A stretch of DNA of 64,000 nucleotides, from assembly GCF_000635915.2 (NCBI RefSeq), contig NZ_CP015614.1, forward strand, positions 186,001 to 250,000. The letters run 5' to 3'. The notes under the pieces are model-generated. The model made no database searches. It saw nothing but the letters and a program-made list of their open reading frames with translations, and was not told where the DNA came from. Shown piece after piece: positions 57,439 through 64,000 of the stretch. The position numbers and the translations under genes were made by a program. Numbering within the stretch: position 1 is the stretch's first letter; every line of letters begins with the position of its first letter. The DNA comes from Brevundimonas naejangsanensis (lineage in GTDB: Bacteria > Pseudomonadota > Alphaproteobacteria > Caulobacterales > Caulobacteraceae).

Positions 57439-57825
57439 TCAACCCGCCAGGCCGGCCTTGATGCGCGGATGAGACACCGACAGGCCCAGGGACTGCGCGG
57501 CGTACAGCTCCAGCAGGACGCGATCCTCCTCGTCGCCCAGTCGTAGCCATCGCGCGGCCACGGGCGGCGGCGGGACGGCGCGCGTCGATACGTCGGGCGT
57601 CCCCAGGCCGCGCGCCGAGACCGTCTGCGCCAGCCGCACGGACGGCGCCAGGGTGCGGACCTCGTCCACATGCGGGGGGCTGCCGACCAGGACGGGCTCC
57701 TCGCCGTGATAAAATAAATAGAGAGCGTCGCGATCCGGCAGGCGCGCCCGCGTCAGGGGGCGCAGGGGCTGGTCCAGCAGCCGCCGCAGCAGGTCGGGCA
57801 TGGCCGAAAGTCGCGCTTGATGCAT
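57439..57825 (-). CDS. Hypothetical protein, possibly degenerate GIY-YIG-like
   Basis: A 128-residue protein. DALYLFYHGEEPVLVGSPPH recalls the GIY-YIG pattern, but the catalytic Arg/Glu/Asn are not clear. RWLRLGDEEDRVLLELYAAQ and the C-terminus LSVSHPRIKAGLAG follow. No signal peptide. ATG at 57801 is an alternative start. Function not assigned. Confidence 0.5.
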   Translation of the reverse strand: MHQARLSAMPDLLRRLLDQPLRPLTRARLPDRDALYLFYHGEEPVLVGSPPHVDEVRTLAPSVRLAQTVSARGLGTPDVSTRAVPPPPVAARWLRLGDEEDRVLLELYAAQSLGLSVSHPRIKAGLAG

Positions 57826-57840
57826 GTCGGCCGCCGAGCC

Positions 57841-58323
57841 TTAGCCCCGGTTCTCGTAGGTCGCCGTGATCGACGCCTTGGCCAGGGTGTGGAAATGCAG
57901 GTTGAAGCCGAAGACAGCGCCCGAGTTGTCCTCGGTCACGTCCAGACGCTCCACGTCGACCGCGAAGACGGTGAAGATGTAGCGGTGCGGGCCGTGGCCG
58001 GGGGGCGGGGCGGCGCCGCCGAAGCCCGCCTCGCCATAATCCGTGCGGCCCTGCACGGCGCCCTTGGGCAGATCGGCGCCGCCCACGGCGCCCGCGCCGG
58101 CGGCCAGCTCACGGACGTGTGCGGGGATGTTGGCGACCGTCCAGTGCCAGAAACCCGAGCCGGTGGGGGCGTCGGGGTCGTAACAGGTGACGGCGAAGCT
58201 CTTGGTCCCTTCCGGCGCGCCCGACCACGACAGTTGCGGGGAGGTGTTTCCGATCGCCTTGACCTGGGCGTCGGGCAGGACGCCTCCGTCGGAAAAATCG
58301 GTCGAAGTGACGGTGAAGCTCAT
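57841..58323 (-). CDS. YbhB/YbcL family Raf kinase inhibitor-like protein
   Basis: A 160-residue cytoplasmic PEBP-fold protein. Family motifs are SPQLSWSGAPEGTKSFAVTC, YDPDAPTGSGFWHWTVANIP and GHGPHRYIFTVFAVDVE. Bacterial YbhB/YbcL proteins have no established kinase partner; a ligand-binding role is assumed for the fold. It is divergent from the methyltransferase gene and 15 bp from the preceding gene. Confidence 0.92.
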   Translation of the reverse strand: MSFTVTSTDFSDGGVLPDAQVKAIGNTSPQLSWSGAPEGTKSFAVTCYDPDAPTGSGFWHWTVANIPAHVRELAAGAGAVGGADLPKGAVQGRTDYGEAGFGGAAPPPGHGPHRYIFTVFAVDVERLDVTEDNSGAVFGFNLHFHTLAKASITATYENRG

Positions 58324-58446
58324 GGCGGCCCTCTCCCTTGGCGGCGGATTCGATCTCTAGGCTAACGGAAGACTCGCCACGGGCGTTGCCGCGCGACATT
58401 CTGTCCCCAGCTTAAGTCAAGCTGTCTTGATGAGCGGAGGAACGGG

Positions 58447-59616
58447 ATGCTGCAAGCCCTGTTGGACCGAACCTTTCAGACGCGGGCGATCCGGGTGCGG
58501 CTTCCGGACGGCCGAGAGCTGACGGCGGGGCCGGGCGAACCGGAGCTCACGGCCGTGTTGGCGGACATGAAGGCGGCGGTCGCCATCGCCGCCAACCCCG
58601 ACCTGGCCTTGGGCGAGTGCTTCATGGACGGGACGTTCAGCATCGAGGGCGGGAGCATCTATGACTTCCTGCGACTGACCAGTTCGCAACTAGCCTTGCG
58701 GCAGCGCTCGCCGAAACTGAGTTGGCTCCAGCGAATTCGTCGCGGGGCGGAGCAGGCCAACGACCGCCTGCACGCGCGCAGCAACGTCCACCACCACTAT
58801 GATCTGACGGTCGACTTCTATCGCCTGTTTCTGGACGAGGACCTGCAATACTCCTGCGCCTTCTTCGAGACGCCGGACGCCACTCTGGAAGAGGCGCAGG
58901 CGGCCAAGAAGCGCCGCCTGATCGACAAGCTGTTGCTGGAGCCGGGCCATGCCGCCCTGGACATCGGCGCCGGATGGGGCGGGCTGGGCCTGTCGATGGT
59001 CGAGCGCGGCGCGCGCGTGACGGGCGTCACCTTGTCCACCGAACAGCACCGCACGGCCAATGAGCGGGCGGCGGCCCTGGGCGTCGCCGATCGGGCCGAT
59101 TTCCGCCTTCAAGACTATCGCGACCTCGACCAGACCTTCGATCGCATCATCTCGGTCGGCATGTTCGAGCACGTCGGGGCGCCGAACTATCAGGAGTATT
59201 TCGACACCGTCGCCCGCCTGCTGGACGACGACGGGGTGGCGGTGATCCACGCCATCGGCCGCAACTCGCCGCCCAACCGCACCCAGCCGTGGATTCGCAA
59301 ATACATCTTCCCCGGCGGCTATATCCCGGCCCTGTCCGAGGTGCTGCCCGCCATCGAGCAGGCGGGCCTGTGGGTCACGGATATGGAGATCCTGCGCCTG
59401 CACTACGCCGAGACGCTGCTGCATTGGCGCGAGCGGTTCCTGGCCCGGCGCGGCGAGGCCCTGGCCATGTATGACGAGCGCTTTTGCCGGATGTGGGAGT
59501 TCTACCTGGCCTGCAGCGAAGTCGCCTTCCGCGAACTGGGCCACATGGTGTTCCAGCTGCAGCTGTCCAAGAAGCAGACGGCCGTGCCGCTGAGCCGGGA
59601 TTATCTGTGCGGGTAG
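58447..59616 (+). CDS. Cyclopropane-fatty-acyl-phospholipid synthase-like methyltransferase
   Basis: A 389-residue SAM-dependent enzyme of the CFA/mycolic acid synthase family. The SAM loop is [34 protein letters not shown] lies before it, and SVGMFEHVG and [10 protein letters not shown] follow. The N-terminal domain ([16 protein letters not shown] with [11 protein letters not shown]) is the lipid-binding part. The enzyme likely modifies membrane phospholipid acyl chains. Its exact product is not proven. Confidence 0.88.
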   Translation: MLQALLDRTFQTRAIRVRLPDGRELTAGPGEPELTAVLADMKAAVAIAANPDLALGECFMDGTFSIEGGSIYDFLRLTSSQLALRQRSPKLSWLQRIRRGAEQANDRLHARSNVHHHYDLTVDFYRLFLDEDLQYSCAFFETPDATLEEAQAAKKRRLIDKLLLEPGHAALDIGAGWGGLGLSMVERGARVTGVTLSTEQHRTANERAAALGVADRADFRLQDYRDLDQTFDRIISVGMFEHVGAPNYQEYFDTVARLLDDDGVAVIHAIGRNSPPNRTQPWIRKYIFPGGYIPALSEVLPAIEQAGLWVTDMEILRLHYAETLLHWRERFLARRGEALAMYDERFCRMWEFYLACSEVAFRELGHMVFQLQLSKKQTAVPLSRDYLCG

Positions 59617-59621
59617 GGAGC

Positions 59622-59749
59622 TTTCCTCCACATGTAATGGGGAGGGGGACCGCGTAGCGGTGGAGGGGCTTTACAACAGCGGAACCAAGCGGCCCCTCCG
59701 TCACGTCGGCTGCGCCTCCGCGCCACCTCCCCATTGCATGGGGAGGAAA
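59622..59749. repeat. Type C element (complete) after the CFA-synthase-like gene
   Basis: Left arm TTTCCTCCACATGTAATGGG, then GAGGGGGACCGCGTAGCGG, then TGGAGGGGC. The core is about 25 bp. The right arm is GCCCCTCCGTCACGTCGG, inner hairpin, then CCACCTCCCCATTGCATGGG and GAGGAAA. The arms face each other. Confidence 0.75.
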
Positions 59750-59750
59750 T

Positions 59751-59778
59751 GAAAAAGGCCGCCCTTTCGGGCGGCCTT
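59751..59778 (-). terminator. Terminator of the purC-purS unit
   Basis: A perfect 10-bp stem AAGGCCGCCC / GGGCGGCCTT with a TTTC loop; on the minus strand it is followed by TTTTTC. It lies 23 bp after the purS stop. Confidence 0.85.
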
Positions 59779-59800
59779 GATCGTCTGATCTCTTACCGCC

Positions 59801-60040
59801 TCAGGCGATTTCGATCCGGTAGCTTTCGATGACCGTGTTGGCCAGCAGGGTGTCGCACATGCGCTTCACCTCGGCCTCCTTGTCGGCGACGGCGTCGTCG
59901 AGGTCGAACTCGATCAGCTTGCCGACGCGGGCGTTGGCGACGCCGCTCCAGCCCAGACCCTGCAGGGCGCCTTCGACGGCCTTGCCCTGCACGTCCAGAA
60001 CGCCGGGCTTGAGGAAGACGTGAACTTTAACCTTGGCCAT
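59801..60040 (-). CDS. purS: Phosphoribosylformylglycinamidine synthase subunit PurS
   Basis: A 79-residue protein, [20 protein letters not shown] with VEGALQGLGW and IEFDLDD, typical of PurS, which bridges PurL and PurQ in the small FGAM synthase complex. The ATG overlaps the purC stop (TAATG), so the two are translated together. A strong terminator follows, so purQ and purL must have a separate promoter. Confidence 0.93.
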   Translation of the reverse strand: MAKVKVHVFLKPGVLDVQGKAVEGALQGLGWSGVANARVGKLIEFDLDDAVADKEAEVKRMCDTLLANTVIESYRIEIA

Positions 60041-60798
60041 TAATGCAGCCCTCCCTGAATCACGGTCGGCATGTCCTTCATGATGCCGAGGCGGCGGGCC
60101 ACCTCGGTGTAGCTTTCGATGACGTCGCCCATGTCGCGGCGGAAGCGGTCCTTGTCCAGCTTCTCGCCCGTGGTGGTATCCCACAGGCGGCACGAGTCGG
60201 GGCTGATCTCGTCGGCCAGGATGACGCGGCTGAAGTCGTTCTCCCACACGCGGCCGAACTCGATCTTGAAGTCCACCAGGGTGATGCCGACGGCGCCGAA
60301 CATGCCGCACAGATAGTCGTTCACCCGCACCGTCATGGCCAGAATGTCGTCCAGCTCCTGGGTCGAGGCCCAGTTGAACGCCGTGATGTGCTCTTCGGTC
60401 ACCATCGGGTCGTTCAGCTCATCTTTCTTGTAGTAGAACTCGATGATCGAACGGGGCAGGGGCGTGCCCTCTTCCTGACCCAGGCGCTGGGCCAGAGAGC
60501 CGGCGACGACGTTGCGGCAGACCACTTCCAGCGGAATGATCTCGACTTCGCGGATCAGCTGCTCGCGCAGGTTCAGGCGCTTGATGAAGTGGTTGGTCAC
60601 GCCGATCGAGTTCAGGCGCGACATGATGAATTCGCTGATGCGGTTGTTGATGACGCCCTTGCCCTCAAGCGTCGCCTTCTTCTGGGCGTTGAAGGCGGTC
60701 GCGTCGTCCTTGAAGTATTGGATCAGCGTGCCGGGCTCAGGTCCCTCGTACAGGATCTTGGCCTTGCCCTCGTAGAGCTTCTTGCGCTTGGTGTTCAT
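60040..60798 (-). CDS. purC: SAICAR synthase (phosphoribosylaminoimidazole-succinocarboxamide synthase)
   Basis: A 252-residue ligase that joins CAIR and aspartate. Motifs are [56 protein letters not shown] and [12 protein letters not shown] at 60798 is used (ATG 60801 is equally possible); an extended upstream frame has no coding character. It forms an operon with purS. The 261 bp upstream include a hairpin and probably the shared divergent promoter. Confidence 0.95.
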   Translation of the reverse strand: MNTKRKKLYEGKAKILYEGPEPGTLIQYFKDDATAFNAQKKATLEGKGVINNRISEFIMSRLNSIGVTNHFIKRLNLREQLIREVEIIPLEVVCRNVVAGSLAQRLGQEEGTPLPRSIIEFYYKKDELNDPMVTEEHITAFNWASTQELDDILAMTVRVNDYLCGMFGAVGITLVDFKIEFGRVWENDFSRVILADEISPDSCRLWDTTTGEKLDKDRFRRDMGDVIESYTEVARRLGIMKDMPTVIQGGLH

Positions 60799-60897
60799 CA
60801 TCGGGTCCCGAACGGGAAGAAAAACAGATGACCGCAAAACGAAAAACGCGCGGCCCGAAGGTCGGGGCGGCGCGGTCCTGAATCGACGGCGGCTATG

Positions 60898-60933
60898 ACA
60901 GAGCCACGCGCCCTTTAGCCGAAGGGCGTCTGT
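60898..60933. promoter_or_regulatory. Strong hairpin in the purC / DUF1476 divergent gap
   Basis: ACAGA (60898-60902) pairs with TCTGT (60929-60933) and encloses CGCCCTT / AAGGGCG (60909-60915, 60922-60928) with a TAGCCG loop. There is no T-run, so it is not an obvious terminator. It lies 100 bp upstream of purC and 127 bp upstream of the DUF1476 gene. Operator or leader structure possible. Confidence 0.45.
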
Positions 60934-61059
60934 GACACAAATATCCTGAAGCGCCCTTACGTCAGCGTCGCCACGGAAGCCCAGTTGCGTTCGGTCGCGG
61001 CGGGGGCCATAGAGCCGTTTGCGGACAAGACTTGGTCCGCGGCTGGAGTTACGACGCGC

Positions 61060-61383
61060 ATGACGACCTTCGACGATCGGGAACAGGCCTTCGAGGCCAA
61101 ATACGCCCTCGATCAGGAACAGGAATTCAAGGCCATCGCGCGTCGCAACAAGATGCTGGGCCTGTGGGCGGCCGAGAAGATGGGCCTGTCGCCGGAAAGC
61201 GCCGAGCAATACGCCGCCGCCGTGGTCCGCGCGGACTTCGAGCAGCCGGGCGAGGAAGACGTCTTCCGCAAGGTCGCCGGCGACTTCAAGGGCTCGGGCC
61301 TGACCGTCTCCGAGGGCGAGCTGCGCTCCAAGATGGACGAACTGGCCTCGATCGCCCGCGAACAGATCCGCGCCGGCGAATAA
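61060..61383 (+). CDS. DUF1476 protein, F1Fo-ATPase inhibitor zeta subunit
   Basis: A 107-residue protein. [20 protein letters not shown] with [20 protein letters not shown] is the DUF1476 signature. The alphaproteobacterial zeta subunit blocks reverse rotation of the F1Fo-ATPase through its N-terminal inhibitory helix (established for Paracoccus). Members are often encoded away from the atp operon. ATG at 61060 gives the conserved start. Confidence 0.9.
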   Translation: MTTFDDREQAFEAKYALDQEQEFKAIARRNKMLGLWAAEKMGLSPESAEQYAAAVVRADFEQPGEEDVFRKVAGDFKGSGLTVSEGELRSKMDELASIAREQIRAGE

Positions 61384-61473
61384 GCCGCTGGATCAGCCCG
61401 GGGGGCTTGGCGGCTGAGTTCCTGACGGGGATTTCAAGACGGCGGCCTCATCCTCGGAGGCTGACCAAAACAT

Positions 61474-61504
61474 AAGGCCGCTGCCGGCGATCGGCAGCGG
61501 CCTT
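61474..61504. terminator. Two-way terminator between DUF1476 and fasciclin genes
   Basis: A perfect 13-bp stem AAGGCCGCTGCCG / CGGCAGCGGCCTT with a GCGAT loop, flanked by TTTTGC on one side and AAAACAT on the other. It lies between convergent genes. Confidence 0.85.
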
Positions 61505-61530
61505 TTGCTTTTGAGCGATGCGCTCGCCGG

Positions 61531-62154
61531 TTATTTCGGCATCAGCACCGTGTCGATGACATGCACCACGCCGTTGGACTGAGCCATGTCGGCCTGGGTG
61601 ACCATGGCCTTGCCGCCCTTGGCGTCGGTCAGCTCCCACTTGCCGCCGCCCATGTCCTTGGCCGTCAGCTTCTCGCCCTGAACGGTGGTCAGGGTGGCCG
61701 TCCCGCCGTTGGCTTGAGCCTGGGCGGCGAGGTCCGCGGCGGTCAGGCGGCCGGGCACGACGTGGTAGGTCAGAATCTTGGTCAGGGCGGCCTTCTGCGC
61801 CGGCTGCATCAGACCCTCGCGCGTCGCGGCGGGAATCTTCTCGAAGGCGGCGTTGTCGGGGGCGAAGACAGTGAAGGGGCCGGGACCCTGCAGGCGCTCG
61901 GCCAGACCGGCGGCCTGGATCGCGCTGACCAGGGTGGTCAGGTTCGGCGCCTTGGAGGCGTTGGCGACCAGATTGTCTGACGGGTTCATCGCTGCGCCGC
62001 CGGCCATCGGCTCGGTTGCGGCGGAGGTCATGGGCGGCGGCGCCACCTCGACGGGGGCTGGCTCCTGCTTGGCTTCGTTCTGGCCGCAGGCGGCCAGCGC
62101 CAGCAGGGCGAAGCTCGAAACGGCCGCGAGCGCGGCGGTGCGATGGGTCATCAT
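61531..62154 (-). CDS. Fasciclin-domain lipoprotein
   Basis: A 207-residue envelope protein. The signal peptide ends in lipobox LAAC (Cys about 23). A Pro/Ala/Met linker follows, then one fasciclin (FAS1) domain from about 65 (NLVANASKAPNLTTLVSAIQ, GPFTVFAPDNAAFEKIP, LTYHVVPGRLTAADL, VVHVIDTVLMPK). FAS1 domains act in adhesion. ATG 62154 has AAGGAG seven bases upstream. Confidence 0.9.
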   Translation of the reverse strand: MMTHRTAALAAVSSFALLALAACGQNEAKQEPAPVEVAPPPMTSAATEPMAGGAAMNPSDNLVANASKAPNLTTLVSAIQAAGLAERLQGPGPFTVFAPDNAAFEKIPAATREGLMQPAQKAALTKILTYHVVPGRLTAADLAAQAQANGGTATLTTVQGEKLTAKDMGGGKWELTDAKGGKAMVTQADMAQSNGVVHVIDTVLMPK

Positions 62155-62273
62155 GGCTTCTCTCCTTCGATGAACGGGCGGCGCCCGTGTCGGGAAGGAT
62201 TACGACTCAGAACCCCAAAAGGATGCGGTGGCGATCAAATTTTCCGGCGCGACACGTGAACGGCCCGCGCCGA

Positions 62274-62783
62274 TCATGTGCGCCCAGCGGCCAGATAAGG
62301 GCTCAAAGTGGACCACTGCGCCAGTTTTTTCTCGAAGGGCCGCGCGTGGGCGGGGCTGGATGACGGCAGGTCGAGCAGGGCGGCTGTGGTCGCGCCCTCC
62401 AGGATGCGCCGCCCCGCGCGCGCCGCCGTTCCGCCATTGAAGGCGACCGCGTGCAAGGCCGGAAGACGCGCCGTCAAGTCGATCAGATCGGCGGCTTCGG
62501 GATTGCGGATGGCGGCGTCCAGACTGCCGCGACGCTCGGCCGAGGCGATCACGTCCCATAGGCCGACGCCATGCGCCAGGAGCGCCTCCAGCCGCGCCGG
62601 GTAGGGCAGGGCGGCCAGCGGCGCGCCGAGCAAGGCCTCCATCAGCCGCCAGAAGGCGTTGCGCGGGTGAGCGTAGTATTGACCCGCGCTCAGCGAGGCG
62701 TCGCCCGGCAGGCTGCCGAGGATCAGGACGCATGTGCGCTCGTCAACGACGGGCGCAAAGCCGACCCGGCGGGCCGTGCTCAC
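62274..62783 (-). CDS. DNA-deoxyinosine glycosylase (Mug-like uracil-DNA glycosylase superfamily)
   Basis: A 169-residue repair enzyme. Motifs are LILGSLPGDASLSAGQYYAH, PRNAFWRLMEALLGAPLA, VGLWDVIASAERRGSLDAAI and LPSSSPAHA near the C-terminus. These match the family TIGR04274 of hypoxanthine-DNA glycosylases that remove deaminated adenine. The start GTG 62783 overlaps the stop of the preceding truncated gene (GTGA). Confidence 0.87.
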   Translation of the reverse strand: MSTARRVGFAPVVDERTCVLILGSLPGDASLSAGQYYAHPRNAFWRLMEALLGAPLAALPYPARLEALLAHGVGLWDVIASAERRGSLDAAIRNPEAADLIDLTARLPALHAVAFNGGTAARAGRRILEGATTAALLDLPSSSPAHARPFEKKLAQWSTLSPYLAAGRT

Positions 62784-63208
62784 CGGTCGCGCCGGAACCC
62801 GGTCAGCTGACGGCCGAAGGCGGCGAATTCCTCGCCCATCAGGAAGCCGGTCACCGGGTGCATCGGATGGTTGGCGCGCGGTTCGCCGCTGTTGTAGGCG
62901 GACACCATGCCGAAGTTGAAATAGATGAAGCCGTACTGCTTGCCGCTGCGCTGGATCAGGGCGGCGACCTGTTCCCTGAGGTCCCCCGCCGCGCCTTGCA
63001 GGGCCTCCATCAGGATTTTGACCGGCCGCCCGTCCTCGCCCGAGAAGCTCAGGGACCAGGGCAGGGAGGTCTCCATGATCTCGCTGATCAGTTCCGCCGT
63101 CGGTTTCTCGAACACGTCGGGAATCTGCACCAGCCCGTCGCGCGCATAGACGTCCGCATATTTCTGAGCGTCGAGGGCGGGGTTCAGGCGAAGGGGCGGC
63201 TGGGACAT
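62780..63208 (-). pseudogene. Truncated 2OG-Fe(II) oxygenase (N-terminal part only)
   Basis: A 142-residue reading frame that begins like the SM-20/prolyl-hydroxylase family (LRLNPALDAQKYADVYARDG, LVQIPDVFEKPTAELI, YGFIYFNFGMVSAYNSGEPR, GFLMGEEFAAFGRQLTGF). It stops where the HxD..H jelly-roll region should follow. The iron ligands are therefore missing. The stop overlaps the GTG of the glycosylase gene, so a deletion may have fused the two. It is either a remnant or an N-terminal domain kept for another use. Confidence 0.6.
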
Positions 63209-63315
63209 CGTGCGGGCGCTCCGGGGCGTGGGATCACGCCGATATTCCCTCATAGGGCAGGCGGAGCGCCGGGGCCAAGGGCCGTGATGCGGCCCTTGGC
63301 TTTCCATACAAAGGC

Positions 63316-64000
63316 TCAGGCCTCGCCGAACACCCGAGCGAAGATCACGTCCACGTTCTTGGTGTGGTAGCCGAGGTCGAACAGGGCCTCGAGCTCGTCG
63401 TGGGGCAGGGTGACGCGCGGGTCGGCCTTCAGGAAGTCGATGAAGACGCCTTCGCCGCGCCAGACCTTCATGGCGTTCTCCTGAACCGCCGCATAGGCGT
63501 CTTCGCGCGACACGCCCGCCTGCGTCAGGGCCAGCATGACCCGTTGCGAGAAGACCAGGCCGCCCAGGCGGTCGAGGTTCTTCTGCATGTTCTCAGGGTA
63601 GACGTTCAGGCGCTCGATCACGCCCGCCAGACGGTGCAGGGCGAAGTCCAGGTGGATGGTGGCGTCCGGGCCGATGCCGCGCTCGACCGAGGAGTGGCTG
63701 ATGTCCCGCTCGTGCCACAGGGCGACGTTCTCCATCGCCGGGGTCACGGCCGAGCGGACCAGACGGGCCAGGCCGGTCAGGTTCTCGGTCAGGATCGGGT
63801 TGCGCTTGTGCGGCATGGCCGACGAGCCCTTCTGGCCCTTGTCGAAGAACTCCTCGGCTTCGAGGACTTCGGTGCGCTGCAGGTGGCGGATTTCCACGGC
63901 CAGGCGCTCGACCGAGGAGGCGACGACGCCCAGGGCGGCGAAATAGGCGGCGTGGCGATCGCGCGGGATGACCTGGGTCGAGACCGGCTCGACGCTGAGG
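63316..64000 (-). CDS. purB: Adenylosuccinate lyase, 5' part outside the window
   Basis: Only the C-terminal 228 codons are inside the window. The fumarase/aspartase signature GSSAMPHKRNP is present with ERDISHSSVERGIGPDATI. The enzyme splits SAICAR and adenylosuccinate in purine synthesis. It lies on the same strand as purC-purS. The frame is open to the right edge, so the start is further right. Confidence 0.93.
   Translation of the reverse strand, partial: LSVEPVSTQVIPRDRHAAYFAALGVVASSVERLAVEIRHLQRTEVLEAEEFFDKGQKGSSAMPHKRNPILTENLTGLARLVRSAVTPAMENVALWHERDISHSSVERGIGPDATIHLDFALHRLAGVIERLNVYPENMQKNLDRLGGLVFSQRVMLALTQAGVSREDAYAAVQENAMKVWRGEGVFIDFLKADPRVTLPHDELEALFDLGYHTKNVDVIFARVFGEA

Overview
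The window is GC-rich DNA with dense coding and very small gaps. It carries a complete structural gene transfer agent (GTA) cluster, MucR, RpoH with a recognisable RpoH box, DUF2336 proteins, a DUF1476 ATPase zeta subunit and the zapA/6S RNA/formyl-THF ligase gene order. This points to an alphaproteobacterium, most likely of the Caulobacterales (Brevundimonas/Caulobacter-like). The placement is inferred from gene content and family knowledge, not from a database search.

Layout. 1-11.6 kb: a DUF4810/DUF799 lipoprotein pair, cysK, mucR between two DUF2336 genes, a proline-rich exported protein, an NMT1-like binding lipoprotein, a DsrE-like protein, an ABC-F ATPase and a TetR/SMR efflux pair with a visible operator. 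11.8-14.7 kb: a YcgN-type cysteine-cluster protein and a hybrid histidine kinase. 14.8-30.4 kb: the GTA cluster in the order g1 (small terminase), g2 (large terminase), g3 portal, g3.5, g4 protease, g5 capsid, g6-g8 connectors, g9 tail tube, g10, g10.1, g11 tape measure, g12, g13, g14 and g15. The cluster is interrupted by three unrelated genes (an IPTL-CTERM protein, a lipoprotein on the minus strand, and a DUF805 protein on the minus strand) and by several repeats. 30.5-36 kb: DnaJ-like protein, serC, purA, a degenerate response regulator and rpoH. 36-47.7 kb: rluD and the central-carbon group fba, pgk, gap and tkt, interspersed with a DUF559 nuclease, cstA/yjiX and purT. 47.7-50.4 kb: zapA, 6S RNA, 5-formyl-THF cyclo-ligase and a YmdB-type phosphoesterase. 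50.4-64 kb: a glycosyltransferase and the purine genes purL, purQ, purS, purC and purB (partial), interleaved with an IPTL-CTERM beta-propeller protein, a CFA-synthase-like methyltransferase, a fasciclin lipoprotein, a DNA glycosylase and a truncated 2OG-Fe(II) oxygenase.

The most striking feature is repeat biology. Three related families of GC-rich inverted-repeat elements are scattered between genes; I call them A, B and C. Each arm is a double hairpin of the form CTCCCC..GGGGAG, and the two arms face each other across a short core. A separate REP-like 45-bp unit also occurs singly or in tandem. Several copies sit inside genes and keep the reading frame: a C half-element in the capsid gene, a whole A element in g14 and a REP-like unit in the ABC-F gene. 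One B element contains a DUF559 (Vsr-like) endonuclease gene between its two arms. This looks like a repeat-plus-nuclease unit, loosely analogous to REP/RAYT systems and to the in-frame palindromic elements of Rickettsia.

Functionally the window combines housekeeping purine synthesis (purA, purB, purC, purL, purQ, purS, purT), lower glycolysis and the pentose phosphate pathway, envelope lipoproteins, stress regulation (RpoH, DnaJ, 6S RNA) and a potentially active phage-like gene transfer apparatus.
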